A DNA stretch of 64,000 nucleotides from Candidatus Rifleibacterium amylolyticum (GCA_009917695.1 JAACJG010000010.1:120207-184206); one strand, 5' to 3'. Numbered from the stretch's first letter, positions 7,790 to 17,315 are shown. Program-made: numbers and translations. Notes: a model not told the origin generated them from the sequence alone.

Positions 7790-10146
7790 AAGCCCTGAAT
7801 CGTTTCAGGCAATGAGGCGGAATAAACCGAGAGCGCCTGCCGCAGATCAGAAAAAGATTCTGGCAGCATGCTTGCAAGTTTGCGAATGACCATGGCATTG
7901 TAGGGCCTGGCCAACACCAGCTCAGACATCAGATCGAGCACGGTCTCGCTTTCGTTTTCGAGAACCTTGAGCTGAATCATGGCGTTGTATAGATTCATTG
8001 ACGGCTCACTGAGATGATGGAGTTTCTGCATCATCAGTTCGGCGCCACTGCCGCGTATTGACCGGCACAGCAGCAGACAGCCGGCAAGCAGTTCATTGTA
8101 GAGTTCTTTTGCTGATTCACCATAATCTGTAGCTCTGTCGAGATTGCCGAGTTTTACGGCGATACGATAGGCATCGAGAATATCGGCAAGTATGCCAGGA
8201 TGCTCGACGAGGCAGCCTCCGAGTATGCCGGCAGCACGCTGGAGATCGCCATCTACTGCGAGAAGTGAAGCCAGCATTCGGCGAACTGGATAAGAAGACG
8301 GGTGTCGTCGTGACTTTTCTTCGAGAATCCAGATGAGTTTTTTACGGTTGCCGCGGGCGATGGCCATTTCGCTGAAAACCTGCGCTATCTCTGGTGTGTT
8401 CAGCAGCATTGGCCCGTAAGATCCCGATTTCTGCTGCATGGCGCTACGTCGGGCTACTGCCAGTGGCAGTGGATGATCAGGGCTGAGCAGCGGCGGTTGA
8501 ATGCGCAGCAGCTGTCCGAGTGAATAGCACCCGGCCAGAACCGAAAGGGGCTCAGGTACCAGCAGCATTCGGTTGAGCGTACCTACTATATCCAGCTGAC
8601 CGAGTAGAAAGAGATTTCTGGCGGCCGCGCCCCTTACTCTGGGAACATTGTCTTTTAGCGCATTGGTAAAATATGAAACTGCTTCGCCGCCACACATAAG
8701 CATTGCTGTCAGCATGTTTGCTCTGACGCGGGAGTCGCTGTGATCGTGAAACCTTGAATAGACAAGCAACCTGCTGCAGCCGAGGCGGCCAAGCGAGCTC
8801 AGCAGCGAGGCGATAACATGTGGATGGTGCTCTTTTTCGAGAGTGCGCAAGACAAGGTCTTCGGCATTGCGCCCGAGCAAGCCGCAGAGTATAGCGCTTT
8901 GACTGCGCTTAAAGGCATCGGTTGATTTCATCAGGCGCCCGAGCCATGGCAATAGAAGGTCATGTACGCGCAGGTTGCCGCGTGCGCGGGGCAGCAACTT
9001 GCGAACGCTCAAAATGAGTTGTCTGATGACATCGCCATTTTTTTCGCGGTCGAAGCTCTCTGCCAGAATCGGCAGGGCCGTTTCGGGTGAAAGATTGCCA
9101 AGTGCTGCAGCAGCACAGGCACGCTGTGTTTTTGTTTCAGAACTGAGGTAGTTTTCAAGCAGCCGCAGGGCTTTCATCGAACCGGCCTGCCAGGCATACT
9201 GGGCCGCGAGACAGGCGGTGCCTGGATCGCGGCTTTTGATTGCCCTGCGGTAAAGTGCCGCTTTGTCTTCTATCGGTGCCGCAAAATTTTCGGCGGCCTG
9301 GAGGGCCGCCTGAGCCAGCATACTGTCATCGCTGGCGGCATAATTGGCAATTACCGGCCAGACTTCTTCGCGGCCGGTGCTGGCTGCAAGCGGAAGCAGC
9401 GCTGCTTTGCGCTGCGGATCGGCTGCCTCTTTCAGCATCGAGAGAATGAGCAGATAAACCTTGCTGCCGCCGCAGGCGAGTAAGGCACGGGCGGCCTCTA
9501 TTGCTATGCGTCTTTCCGGGGAACGCGCCAGCAGCAAAGTCTGATCGGTAAGTTCGGCAACCGGGTTCAGTTGCAGCGCCAGTAAAACCGGGAGAAGTCG
9601 CGATGGTTCCTGCGAGCCGATTTCACGCCTGAGCAGATCGACGCGCTCGTGGCTGCCTGGCAGTGAAGCAAGCAGCACGGCGAAACCTTCTGGCAGCTGA
9701 AAGTGTTGCGCATTCTGCACCAGTGCCAGGCCAGGTGTCTGGCCGCTGTTGATGCTTTCGAAATTCAGCGGCGCCGCCAGCGATTCGAGAACCTTTTCGA
9801 CCAGGCCAAAACTGAGATGCTCTGGCGCGAAAGCGAGCGCTTTGAGCGCTGCCACCCGTAACTGCGCCGGGCCAGTACAGGCGCGGCGCGAGAGCAGATC
9901 GACCGATTCGCCGAACAGCTCTTTCCAGGTGTCTCTGACCATTATTGTTGGCGGAAACAGCTTTTTAAGACCGAGAAAAGACATCAGAGACAGAGTTGTA
10001 TCATCGCTGTCGATAAAGTCCTCGAAAATTTCGCGGTCAACCGGCTGTGGATCACGAACCATAGCGGCAAGGGCTGACTTTCTGATCCAGCCATCAGTGG
10101 CTCGAACAGCGTCGCGAGGGTATTTTATCAGACGATCGCTAGTCAT
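7783..10146 (-). CDS. HEAT-repeat / TPR scaffold protein
   Basis: The 787-residue, mostly helical protein has no signal peptide. Residues 1 to about 600 are successive HEAT-like units, each with a pattern of small and leucine residues (for example RIAIEAARALLACGGSKVYL, KTQRACAAAALGNLSPETAL, VRGAAARNLFLLGQLDIVG). The last 180 residues change to TPR-like helices (RRHPSSYPVRRMLASLLAVD, LVEHPGILADILDAYRIAV, LARPYNAMVIRKLASMLPES). Such proteins serve as protein-protein scaffolds. The ATG at 10146 directly follows an in-frame TTG and lies 9 bases after the stop of the M48-like gene, so it is probably translationally coupled to it. Confidence 0.8.
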   Translation of the reverse strand: MTSDRLIKYPRDAVRATDGWIRKSALAAMVRDPQPVDREIFEDFIDSDDTTLSLMSFLGLKKLFPPTIMVRDTWKELFGESVDLLSRRACTGPAQLRVAALKALAFAPEHLSFGLVEKVLESLAAPLNFESINSGQTPGLALVQNAQHFQLPEGFAVLLASLPGSHERVDLLRREIGSQEPSRLLPVLLALQLNPVAELTDQTLLLARSPERRIAIEAARALLACGGSKVYLLILSMLKEAADPQRKAALLPLAASTGREEVWPVIANYAASDDSMLAQAALQAAENFAAPIEDKAALYRRAIKSRDPGTACLAAQYAWQAGSMKALRLLENYLSSETKTQRACAAAALGNLSPETALPILAESFDREKNGDVIRQLILSVRKLLPRARGNLRVHDLLLPWLGRLMKSTDAFKRSQSAILCGLLGRNAEDLVLRTLEKEHHPHVIASLLSSLGRLGCSRLLVYSRFHDHSDSRVRANMLTAMLMCGGEAVSYFTNALKDNVPRVRGAAARNLFLLGQLDIVGTLNRMLLVPEPLSVLAGCYSLGQLLRIQPPLLSPDHPLPLAVARRSAMQQKSGSYGPMLLNTPEIAQVFSEMAIARGNRKKLIWILEEKSRRHPSSYPVRRMLASLLAVDGDLQRAAGILGGCLVEHPGILADILDAYRIAVKLGNLDRATDYGESAKELYNELLAGCLLLCRSIRGSGAELMMQKLHHLSEPSMNLYNAMIQLKVLENESETVLDLMSELVLARPYNAMVIRKLASMLPESFSDLRQALSVYSASLPETIQGFQ

Positions 10147-10155
10147 CAACTGATT

Positions 10156-10872
10156 CTATTCCGGAAGTTTCAATTTCTCAAGTTCGGCGATACGAGCGGG
10201 CAAATCTCCGGTATCCCATGGCAGGACCGGCCAGATGCGGATTGAAAAGCTTTTGAGCATCTCAATAGCTGCTTTTCTGGTCTTCTCGGGAGAATTTGTC
10301 AGCAGAATTCCCTGCAGATCAGCTTTTTTGTGATCAAGTTTAGGGATATTGCGCAGGTAATCACGTAAAACCTTGCGCAGAATCTGGGGGTTTCGACTTT
10401 CTGGCCTCGTTTTGAGCTGATTCAGAATTGTCGGATAAAGCCCCTCGTTCTTTATCAGCTTCATCGGGTGTTTAAGGACAATGTGCATGACGTTACGGGC
10501 CAGGATAAAATCACGCTGATCGCTGGTGGTTGCGGCTGCCAGCAGGCCGGAAGTTACAACCAGCGTGCCGCCGGGCAATGGAATCTCGTCGGGAATATCG
10601 CTGTCGATAACCAGAACGTTGTAAGAGAGTTCAGAGCGACTGCTGCTTTCAGCAAGTTTGCGCATGCGCGCAGTCATTTCGTTGTCTGCGGCAATTTTAA
10701 GATACTCGGGAAATTCGCTGAGAAACTGTTCGCGCATAAGTTCGCCGATTGCGATTTCGGCGCGAGTTTCGTCGAGCAGCTGCGTGAAATAGCGCATGAC
10801 CGGATTTACGGCCATAACCGGCTGCAGGCTCAGGCCCATCATCAGCAACGAAAAGATCAGGCATCGTTTCAT
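10156..10872 (-). CDS. M48-like peptidase homologue with a degraded active site
   Basis: The 238-residue protein has a signal peptide (1-21) and the core of an M48 peptidase. PGGTLVVTSGLLAAATTSDQ (100-119) matches the family segment that precedes the catalytic helix. In that helix the expected AHExxH is ARNVMH (125-130): the first zinc histidine and the catalytic glutamate are replaced by Arg and Asn, and only the second histidine and the downstream KH remain. The second motif, normally ExxAD, reads HKKAD. It is therefore probably a non-catalytic, secreted M48 relative. It sits one base after the preceding gene's stop. A complete M48 enzyme is encoded only 1.2 kb upstream. Confidence 0.75.
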   Translation of the reverse strand: MKRCLIFSLLMMGLSLQPVMAVNPVMRYFTQLLDETRAEIAIGELMREQFLSEFPEYLKIAADNEMTARMRKLAESSSRSELSYNVLVIDSDIPDEIPLPGGTLVVTSGLLAAATTSDQRDFILARNVMHIVLKHPMKLIKNEGLYPTILNQLKTRPESRNPQILRKVLRDYLRNIPKLDHKKADLQGILLTNSPEKTRKAAIEMLKSFSIRIWPVLPWDTGDLPARIAELEKLKLPE

Positions 10873-10873
10873 G

Positions 10874-11971
10874 TCAATCTTCTACTTTCTTTTGAGGTTC
10901 AGCCAGCCGTTCGGCAATGCGTTGTCTGAGAATTTTAAGTCGTTCAAGCTGAACGTCGAGCTGCTGATTGAGTTCTGTACATCTGCGAATCTGGTCGGGG
11001 TCAACTGGCATGGCGGTGCTTAACTGCAGCTTGGAATAGGTGAAACGATCGACTGCTGCAGCGAGAACGCCTTCAATTTTGGCGAGACCCTGGCGCAGAT
11101 CATTCTCGTCGTCAGGGTTGGATGGATGAGCTTCGGTCATTTCCATTACCGAGGCGCCGAGGCGGTCGAGCAGTTCTTCGACATCTTTCATGGCATTGCC
11201 GGCGTCTTCGATACTGGCCATCTGCTGCGGATCCATCTGTCCGGTCGAAACACGGGTGTTGGCCATGGCAACTCGATTGTAGGTCTCGGCGCGATAACGG
11301 GTATCTTCGCCTTTATGTTCCTTGAATCCGAGTTCAGGATGTATCGGCATCAGCGTTGCTTCATTGGCTTTGACTGCTGGCGAATTGGTCTGAGAACTGG
11401 TTACCACCGGCTCGACTGCTGTTAAAATAGTCTGACGTGAGCGGTCTTCTTGTCTAAGTACACCTTTGTCGAGCAGGATGCTGATTGCCCGGAACAAAGT
11501 CTCGCGGTCGAGCAGATAATTAGGATCAAAGCGTCCGCGGGCGCGGGGCAGAAAAGCGCCGCCTACCGTTTCCAGTGGCTTTTTGAAGACAGAGTCGCTG
11601 CCTACGTCGGCAAAGGCTCTCGGCACTTTGGCGATGGTGCCAAGCTGAACGCTCAGGCGATATAGTGCTTCTGCCGCCATGCCGCGTGAGATCGGCCAGT
11701 CGAGATTATACTGGCCATCGTCAAACTGGTCGATAAGGCCGCTCTCAACTGCTTCGATCTCAGTAATGTTGCGGTTGAATACACGCTCATATACTGCCAG
11801 AACGAAGTTATACCGGCTTATCTTGCTTTCCTCTACTGCCAGAGCGGTTGTCGATAAAGAGATGAAGATGACTAAACATAAGCTTAACAATTGCCGATAG
11901 CTGAGCTGCCACCTTTTAAGAATGACAGGAGACCTTAGTATGTCAGAAACGCGTTCAATAAATTCTTCCAT
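10874..11971 (-). CDS. Secreted protein of unknown function with a helical C-terminus
   Basis: The 365-residue product has a long basic start and a hydrophobic segment at about 28-45 (LLSLCLVIFISLSTTALA), consistent with a signal peptide or anchor. Residues 50-170 contain two related stretches (RYNFVLAVYERVFNRNITE with SRGMAAEALYRLSVQLG, and LLDRETLFRAISILLDKGVL) that vaguely resemble SLH-type repeats. The C-terminal 100 residues look like coiled coil (MKDVEELLDRLGASVMEMTE, QQLDVQLERLKILRQRIAER). No family is recognised. The start at 11971 has GGAGG four bases upstream but lies inside the divergent small gene that begins at 11940. Confidence 0.65.
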   Translation of the reverse strand: MEEFIERVSDILRSPVILKRWQLSYRQLLSLCLVIFISLSTTALAVEESKISRYNFVLAVYERVFNRNITEIEAVESGLIDQFDDGQYNLDWPISRGMAAEALYRLSVQLGTIAKVPRAFADVGSDSVFKKPLETVGGAFLPRARGRFDPNYLLDRETLFRAISILLDKGVLRQEDRSRQTILTAVEPVVTSSQTNSPAVKANEATLMPIHPELGFKEHKGEDTRYRAETYNRVAMANTRVSTGQMDPQQMASIEDAGNAMKDVEELLDRLGASVMEMTEAHPSNPDDENDLRQGLAKIEGVLAAAVDRFTYSKLQLSTAMPVDPDQIRRCTELNQQLDVQLERLKILRQRIAERLAEPQKKVED

Positions 11972-12176
11972 TGCCCCTCCGGAAGACGAAAAAGTTGTTA
12001 TGGCTCAGATTCAGAAATACTCTGAACTTACTGAGCGCAGTCTTGACATGATCGAGAGACTTCTTCAACAGGGATACGCCATGAACTCACCAGAGGTCAA
12101 GCGACTTCAGAACAAACTTCACGATCTCGAAGTCAAAAGTAACTTCTGGCGAACCCGGATGATGAAATACCTGTGA
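11940..12176 (+). CDS. Small helical protein of unknown function
   Basis: The ATG at 11940 has AGGAGA at 7-base spacing and opens a 78-residue frame. The product is polar and helical (VVMAQIQKYSELTERSLDMI, SPEVKRLQNKLHDLEVKS) and ends in a basic stretch (WRTRMMKYL), a likely short coiled coil. It has no signal peptide and no recognised family. It is unusual in overlapping both neighbours on the opposite strand: 32 bases with the 5' end of the gene at 10874-11971, and 90 bases with the 3' end of the M48 protease gene. The composition and ribosome binding site look genuine. Confidence 0.6.
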   Translation: MSETRSINSSIAPPEDEKVVMAQIQKYSELTERSLDMIERLLQQGYAMNSPEVKRLQNKLHDLEVKSNFWRTRMMKYL

Positions 12177-13676
12177 ACTGTCGATCAACCTGATGTTCCA
12201 TTCTGCTTCGGCAGCCACTGCCGCCGCAAGCACCCAGCGCTGACTGTTAACCGCCATTTTGCCGGTTTCCTGCAGCACCAGAGGGTGTGCCTTGAGCCAG
12301 TCAGGCAGGGAACGATGCAGCTCGCCTGCGAGCATGCCGTTTCCTGCCTTAACTGCTTCATGATACTTCGATATTTTATTAACTCCGCTGGCCGGTATGG
12401 CGGTCACCAGCAGCATTGCAAGCCCTGAAACCAGCATTGTCAGCCGCAGCCGAGACGCATGCCGCTTGAGGTCTACGATTTTGTGGCGCGCCTCATTACG
12501 AACCCTCGCTATTCTATCCTGAATTTGCGGATGTGTCAGCAGCCAGTCTGGAATAATCGATGGCGGCGGCAGAATTATGCTGTTGAGAGTTTCAAGGGTT
12601 GAAGCGAAAATTTCCGGGCTGGTTACCTCGCTGGCGAAACTGTCGGCCTCGAACTCGCAGTGCCGGGCGAGAGCGGTAAAGGTTACCGAAAACACGGCAA
12701 TGAACAGCAGCAGTTCGACTGTTGTATAAAGGGTTGAGTCAGGATAATACTGTGGAAAATATAGTAGCAGTGAGAGTTTGCAGAAGATCGATATAAGAAT
12801 GAGATTGAGAGAGTAGAACATGTAGCTGGTGACATGGCCGAGTCGCAGGTGAGCGAGCTCGTGCGCGACGACACCTTCTACCTGCTGAGGTGAAAACATA
12901 CCAAGCAGATAACGGGTGATGTAAACAAAGCGGTATCTTGGCAGCAACCCGGCAACAGCGGCGTTGGGCACAGGTTCGTTAAAGGTGTTCCAGATTTTGA
13001 CGCCGGCGACCTTTGATTCGGCTTTCTCTGAAAGGCGTTTGAGCATTTCTTCGAGCTCGGGGTTGTCGTTGTCTTCGGCTTTCCAGGCCCAGTTGAAAAG
13101 CTTTGGCGCCATCAGATAAAGTATGATGAAAAACAGAGGTGCTGCCGCCATCAGCCTGATCTCTGTCAACGCCTTGATCCCACCACTGCTGATATCTTCG
13201 ATCAACATCCATAGCATTATTGGAGGAAAAAACAGAATCGGCACGGTCATGCGCGCCCGGAAAAAGTCGGCAGCGGTTTGCTTAAGATCGAGAACCGGCC
13301 TGAACAGACGGTAAAACTCAAAAAAAGCCGGTTTTGCCAGCGCGATATACAGGGCCAGCGACAAAAGCATTGGCAGAGTTTGTGGCAGGTATTGGGCCGC
13401 TGCCGGCAGACTCAAGGCGACCGGGTCGGCAGCAGCCTGCAAAAGCAATATCCAGACGACCAGCGACCATTGAAAAACTTCCTGGGTCTTTAAAAATGAA
13501 GGTATACGAGTGATCGCGACTTCAGCATCGACGTAGTCCGGCAGCCAGTGCACCAGTATGAGAAGGGTCAGATAACCCCAGACGACCATAAAACTTACCG
13601 GCGCCACGTTCAGGGTGCCGGCAAAGGTTACGGTGCCGTAGGCCAGCACCAGCAGGTGCAGAAACATCGAGATCAT
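12087..13676 (-). CDS. Integral membrane M48 family zinc metalloprotease
   Basis: The 529-residue protein has at least four hydrophobic segments before residue 190, then the catalytic helix VVAHELAHLRLGH with HExxH at 272-276, two more membrane segments at about 285-335, and the third zinc ligand in EFEAD (341-345). All M48 catalytic residues are present, so it should cleave membrane or misfolded envelope proteins, like HtpX or Ste24. It lies 7 bases after the upstream gene's stop, with GAGG before the ATG, as the last gene of the MoxR operon. The 30 C-terminal residues are encoded opposite the small gene at 11940-12176. Confidence 0.88.
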   Translation of the reverse strand: MISMFLHLLVLAYGTVTFAGTLNVAPVSFMVVWGYLTLLILVHWLPDYVDAEVAITRIPSFLKTQEVFQWSLVVWILLLQAAADPVALSLPAAAQYLPQTLPMLLSLALYIALAKPAFFEFYRLFRPVLDLKQTAADFFRARMTVPILFFPPIMLWMLIEDISSGGIKALTEIRLMAAAPLFFIILYLMAPKLFNWAWKAEDNDNPELEEMLKRLSEKAESKVAGVKIWNTFNEPVPNAAVAGLLPRYRFVYITRYLLGMFSPQQVEGVVAHELAHLRLGHVTSYMFYSLNLILISIFCKLSLLLYFPQYYPDSTLYTTVELLLFIAVFSVTFTALARHCEFEADSFASEVTSPEIFASTLETLNSIILPPPSIIPDWLLTHPQIQDRIARVRNEARHKIVDLKRHASRLRLTMLVSGLAMLLVTAIPASGVNKISKYHEAVKAGNGMLAGELHRSLPDWLKAHPLVLQETGKMAVNSQRWVLAAAVAAEAEWNIRLIDSSQVFHHPGSPEVTFDFEIVKFVLKSLDLW

Positions 13677-13683
13677 AGACGCC

Positions 13684-14940
13684 TCAGGTTTTGCGCTCTT
13701 TTTTCTTGGCAGCGGGAAAAAGAATATTGTTGAGAATCAGGCGGTAGCCGGGGCTGTTTTTGTGCAGTTCGAGCCTGGTCGGACCTTCTCCGACAATGTG
13801 GCTGACATCGGCCGGGTCATGGCCGCCGTAGAAGCTGAAAAAGCCTTTGCCGAGATCGCCGCGAAGATATTTTACCGAGACGCCGTCGTTATTTTCGCCC
13901 ATGATTACAACGTAGGGCTTGATCAATGACTTGCGAAAGGCTGTGGTCTGCCCAAAAAAACCATCGATGACATTGCGATGGTTCTGCGTCAGCATGGTCG
14001 GAATCGGATCGACTTTGGCGGCAAATTCGAACAGTTTGAACGAGCCGCTGTCTCCGGTGTAGTTGTTAGAAACATCTATATCAGAGAATTCATAGATCAT
14101 CGGGTCGGTAATCAGCTTGAAATCAGTAAAAGCGAGAGACTGTGAATAATCTAGCTTGCTCTGCGCCAATGGATCTGTGTCGTCGCCATCGAGTTCTCTC
14201 GCTACTATATCGACACCGTTGGCGGCCAGGGCTATGTCGAGACTGTCTGCAGCAGAGCACATGGCAAAGAGAAAGCCGCCATCGAGTACGAATTTCTTGA
14301 TGCCACGGGCCACTGCGAGTTTGAGCTCGCTGACCTTTTTGAAACCAAACTTCTGCGCTTCGAGCTGGGCGCGGGTAACCTGTTTGCGATACCAGTCGAC
14401 GAAGCGAAACGAGCCATAGAATTTGCCGAACTGACCGGTAAAATCTTCGTGGTGCAGATGCACCCAGTCGTATTTTGCGATATCGCCGTTGATGACTTCC
14501 TTGTCGTAAAATTTGTCGAACGGAATTTCTGAATAATTTAATACCAGCGTTACCGCGTCATCCCAGGGCTCAGCGTAATCAGGCGAGTAGACCGCGACCT
14601 TTGGCGCCTTTTCCAGCAAAACGCGCTCCATGTTTTCTTCTTCAATAATTGCATAAATCTTGTTAACTTCGCCGTTACCGATCGGCTGAATGGTAACTCC
14701 GGCCGTTCGTGCTCTTTGTCGAGTTTCTTCCAGATCCTCTGCCAGAAAGGCGCCACCGCGATAATTCAACAGCCATTCAACGTCGGTGCCGGTTTTGTCG
14801 AGAATCCAGTAGGTTACGCCGTAAGCGCGCAGGTGGTCGGCCTGCTCATCATCCATAGGTATCAGCAGTTTCTGTGCCGAAACTGGCAGACAGATGAGGC
14901 AGAGAGCCATCACAATTAAGAAAGGGGCGGTTTTTCTCAT
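13684..14940 (-). CDS. Secreted protein of the family mislabelled asparagine synthetase B
   Basis: The 418-residue product starts with a signal peptide cleaved near VSA-QK. The sequence that follows (LLIPMDDEQADHLRAYGVTY, EWLLNYRGGAFL, YDWVHLHHEDFTGQFGKFYG, GGFLFAMCSAADSLDIALAA, MIYEFSDIDV) matches my recollection of a conserved Bacteroidetes/Chlorobi-type periplasmic family often annotated as asparagine synthetase B. It has no Ntn Cys-2, no ATP-pyrophosphatase loop and a signal peptide, so that name is probably wrong. The MCSA region after a glycine-rich strand is reminiscent of a glutamine-amidotransferase-like fold. It overlaps the upstream TPR gene by 4 bases (ATGA) and belongs to the MoxR operon. 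Confidence 0.7.
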   Translation of the reverse strand: MRKTAPFLIVMALCLICLPVSAQKLLIPMDDEQADHLRAYGVTYWILDKTGTDVEWLLNYRGGAFLAEDLEETRQRARTAGVTIQPIGNGEVNKIYAIIEEENMERVLLEKAPKVAVYSPDYAEPWDDAVTLVLNYSEIPFDKFYDKEVINGDIAKYDWVHLHHEDFTGQFGKFYGSFRFVDWYRKQVTRAQLEAQKFGFKKVSELKLAVARGIKKFVLDGGFLFAMCSAADSLDIALAANGVDIVARELDGDDTDPLAQSKLDYSQSLAFTDFKLITDPMIYEFSDIDVSNNYTGDSGSFKLFEFAAKVDPIPTMLTQNHRNVIDGFFGQTTAFRKSLIKPYVVIMGENNDGVSVKYLRGDLGKGFFSFYGGHDPADVSHIVGEGPTRLELHKNSPGYRLILNNILFPAAKKKERKT

Positions 14941-17315
14941 CTGTTATTCTCCTGTTCTGCTTTATGGACAAGAATCTTTTTGAATCTGCCGCTGCGCAGA
15001 TCTGATGGGAAATTGTCGATGAATGTCTGCAGGTGCTCGCGAATCTCAGCCTGAGACGCTGATTTTCGCTTCATCAGGTGCCATTTAAGTTCCCACAGGT
15101 CAGCGGTTTTATAATAGTCTGGTTTTTCCTGTGCAAACTTGTCTATTTCAGCAATCAGAGCGGTCGGGTCGCTGTCATATTCCTGCAGCTGCAGCAGCTC
15201 TGCCCGGATCTCATCGATCAGTGCCGATGCTGTTGCATTGGCGGTAATTAAGGCCTTGAGTTCATCGCGGGCGTTCTGACGTTTGCCGGTCATGGCGAGT
15301 CGTTCGGCTTTGAGCACGGTTTTCAGCAGTGTGAAATCGCCGGTAGATCGCCGGGTGATGAAGTTGGCCATTTCCAGCGCGTCGTTAACCCATTCTGATT
15401 CAGAATAGGCATCGATTATAACTTTGAGTTCCTGCAGGGCGTTCTGGTAGTCGCCTTTATGAGCATGCAGACGGGCGCGTTCGAGATGTATCATTGCCTG
15501 AAAGTCTGATTCGGAAATCGGGTCGCCTGAGAACAGGTCCTGATTTGCCCGTTTTACAATCTCTTCGTTCTGTTTGAGCAGTTCGAGAGCAGCAGTATAG
15601 TTTTCTTCGAAAGTCATGATCCTGGCTTTGATTATGGCCGCATGCACGGCCAGATCAGGAACAGCCCGCATCAGATCTGTCTGCAGTATTGCATCGAGAA
15701 AGCCGTGAGCAGCGCCGACATCATTAAACTCATAGAGCGCATATTCTGCCAGTTTTATCAATAAAAGCGATTTGAGATTTGCATCAGCTACACTTCTGCT
15801 TTCTGCAACTTCTTTTGCGGCATTGTAAGCATCTTCTCGCCAGGCATGGTCGTTGGGGCCCATTTCGAGCAACAGCATGGCGAGACGCAAAGCCAGGCCA
15901 CTGTCGCTTCGCGACTGCATGACCAGGCGGGTGATAACGAAGTGAAATTCTTCGGGCAGCAGAAGGGCTTCCTGATTCAGGCGCTCGTAAAAGACCGCGT
16001 CGAGGTTGCCGGCAGAACCGCGCACTATTTCTCTGACTTCCTCAATATCCTTCATACTCGCCCTGCGAAAATACAGTTCGAGCAGAGCCTGGAGTATGGC
16101 GAGGTTATAACTGCTTTGCTGGCGCATTCTTTGCAGGCCGGCTTCAAGGTCGAAGCCTTTTTCAGCTGCGCTGTAGAGCTTTTCAAAAACTTCCTGCCGG
16201 TAAAATCCCTCGCCGAGAACTTTGAGGTATTCCTCAAGTGCTTCTTCGCTACGGCCGAGTGCGTCGAGAACGCTGGCATACTCTTCGGCAAACATGGTTG
16301 GCTGTTGCAGAATTTTGCGGGCTTCGTCGAACGCCTTTAAAGCTTCTTCATACAGCTGGTGCTCGATGAGGACTGTGGTGTAGTCCTGATAGAATTCAAG
16401 GCGCTGCATGAAGGGAAACTTGAGTGGACTTCGCCAGGTCTGCAGGGCTTCGTCTTTTTTGTTCTGCATGAACAGACAGTGGCCAAGGCGCCGCAGGGTG
16501 TTCCAGTCATCGGGCATTATTTTAAGAAGCAGCGTCAAGCTGTCTTGCGCTTCGGCATAATTACCGAGCGAGATCTGCAGGTCTGCGAGCTTGCGCAGAA
16601 GAACCGGGTGCTCCTTTACTTCGTCGATCTGATTAAGAACCTCTACAGCCTTATCTTTGCGGCCAAGCGCGAGATAGCAGTCAGACATGTAGTCGGCGTA
16701 AACCGTGCTGCGCCAGCGCGCGCGACGACTTTCGATCACCTGCATGAGTTTTTCGATATCACCGCTGTGCAGAGCAAGTTCGAGCAGGTCCTTAAAGGCC
16801 TCTGGGGCTGATTGCGATTGTTCCATAATCGATTCGAGCAGAAGCCAGGCTTCGTCTTTGCGGCCTGACTGCAGATAAAACCTGGCGAGCTGCCGGCTCA
16901 AAAAAATGTCCTGTGGCGCATCACGTCGCCATTCTTCGATCAGTTCGACACCCTGTTTGAAACGTTGGGTTTCGTGCAGAATATCGAGAATCTCCTGCTG
17001 AGCGTAACGCACGTTGTCTGGCGACTTGTCGCTGCGTATTATCTCTTTGAGTAAATCGATCGCTTCGTCATATTGCCTGGTGTCGCGCAAAATGCTGGCA
17101 AGCTGGCGGCGAGCCAGCATTACATGGATGTCTTCGGGAAATTTTTCGATCAGCTCGCGAAACTGCTGGTCAGCAGCACTTAGCCGGCGCAGTCGCAAAA
17201 GATTCATGGCGTTCTGATAAAGCGCGGCAGCATCAGGATTGAAGCTGACAGCCTGTGCCAGCAGTATGGATGTAAGCATCAGGGCTGTCAGGGTAATTGT
17301 CAGTATTCTTTTCAT
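14937..17315 (-). CDS. Secreted TPR protein of the MoxR operon
   Basis: The 792-residue product has a signal peptide (LTITLTALMLTSILLAQA) followed by a long array of TPR-like helices over nearly its whole length (RLSAADQQFRELIEKFPEDI, QYDEAIDLLKEIIRSDKSPD, NYAEAQDSLTLLLKIMPDDW, DALGRSEEALEEYLKVLGEG, DYQNALQELKVIIDAYSES). It is probably a periplasmic or membrane-attached scaffold. The start codon shares one base with the stop of the DUF4175 gene (TGATG), and its end overlaps the next gene by 4 bases. TPR proteins are regular partners of VWA/MoxR (Bat) clusters. The substrate is unknown. Confidence 0.82.
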   Translation of the reverse strand: MKRILTITLTALMLTSILLAQAVSFNPDAAALYQNAMNLLRLRRLSAADQQFRELIEKFPEDIHVMLARRQLASILRDTRQYDEAIDLLKEIIRSDKSPDNVRYAQQEILDILHETQRFKQGVELIEEWRRDAPQDIFLSRQLARFYLQSGRKDEAWLLLESIMEQSQSAPEAFKDLLELALHSGDIEKLMQVIESRRARWRSTVYADYMSDCYLALGRKDKAVEVLNQIDEVKEHPVLLRKLADLQISLGNYAEAQDSLTLLLKIMPDDWNTLRRLGHCLFMQNKKDEALQTWRSPLKFPFMQRLEFYQDYTTVLIEHQLYEEALKAFDEARKILQQPTMFAEEYASVLDALGRSEEALEEYLKVLGEGFYRQEVFEKLYSAAEKGFDLEAGLQRMRQQSSYNLAILQALLELYFRRASMKDIEEVREIVRGSAGNLDAVFYERLNQEALLLPEEFHFVITRLVMQSRSDSGLALRLAMLLLEMGPNDHAWREDAYNAAKEVAESRSVADANLKSLLLIKLAEYALYEFNDVGAAHGFLDAILQTDLMRAVPDLAVHAAIIKARIMTFEENYTAALELLKQNEEIVKRANQDLFSGDPISESDFQAMIHLERARLHAHKGDYQNALQELKVIIDAYSESEWVNDALEMANFITRRSTGDFTLLKTVLKAERLAMTGKRQNARDELKALITANATASALIDEIRAELLQLQEYDSDPTALIAEIDKFAQEKPDYYKTADLWELKWHLMKRKSASQAEIREHLQTFIDNFPSDLRSGRFKKILVHKAEQENNR

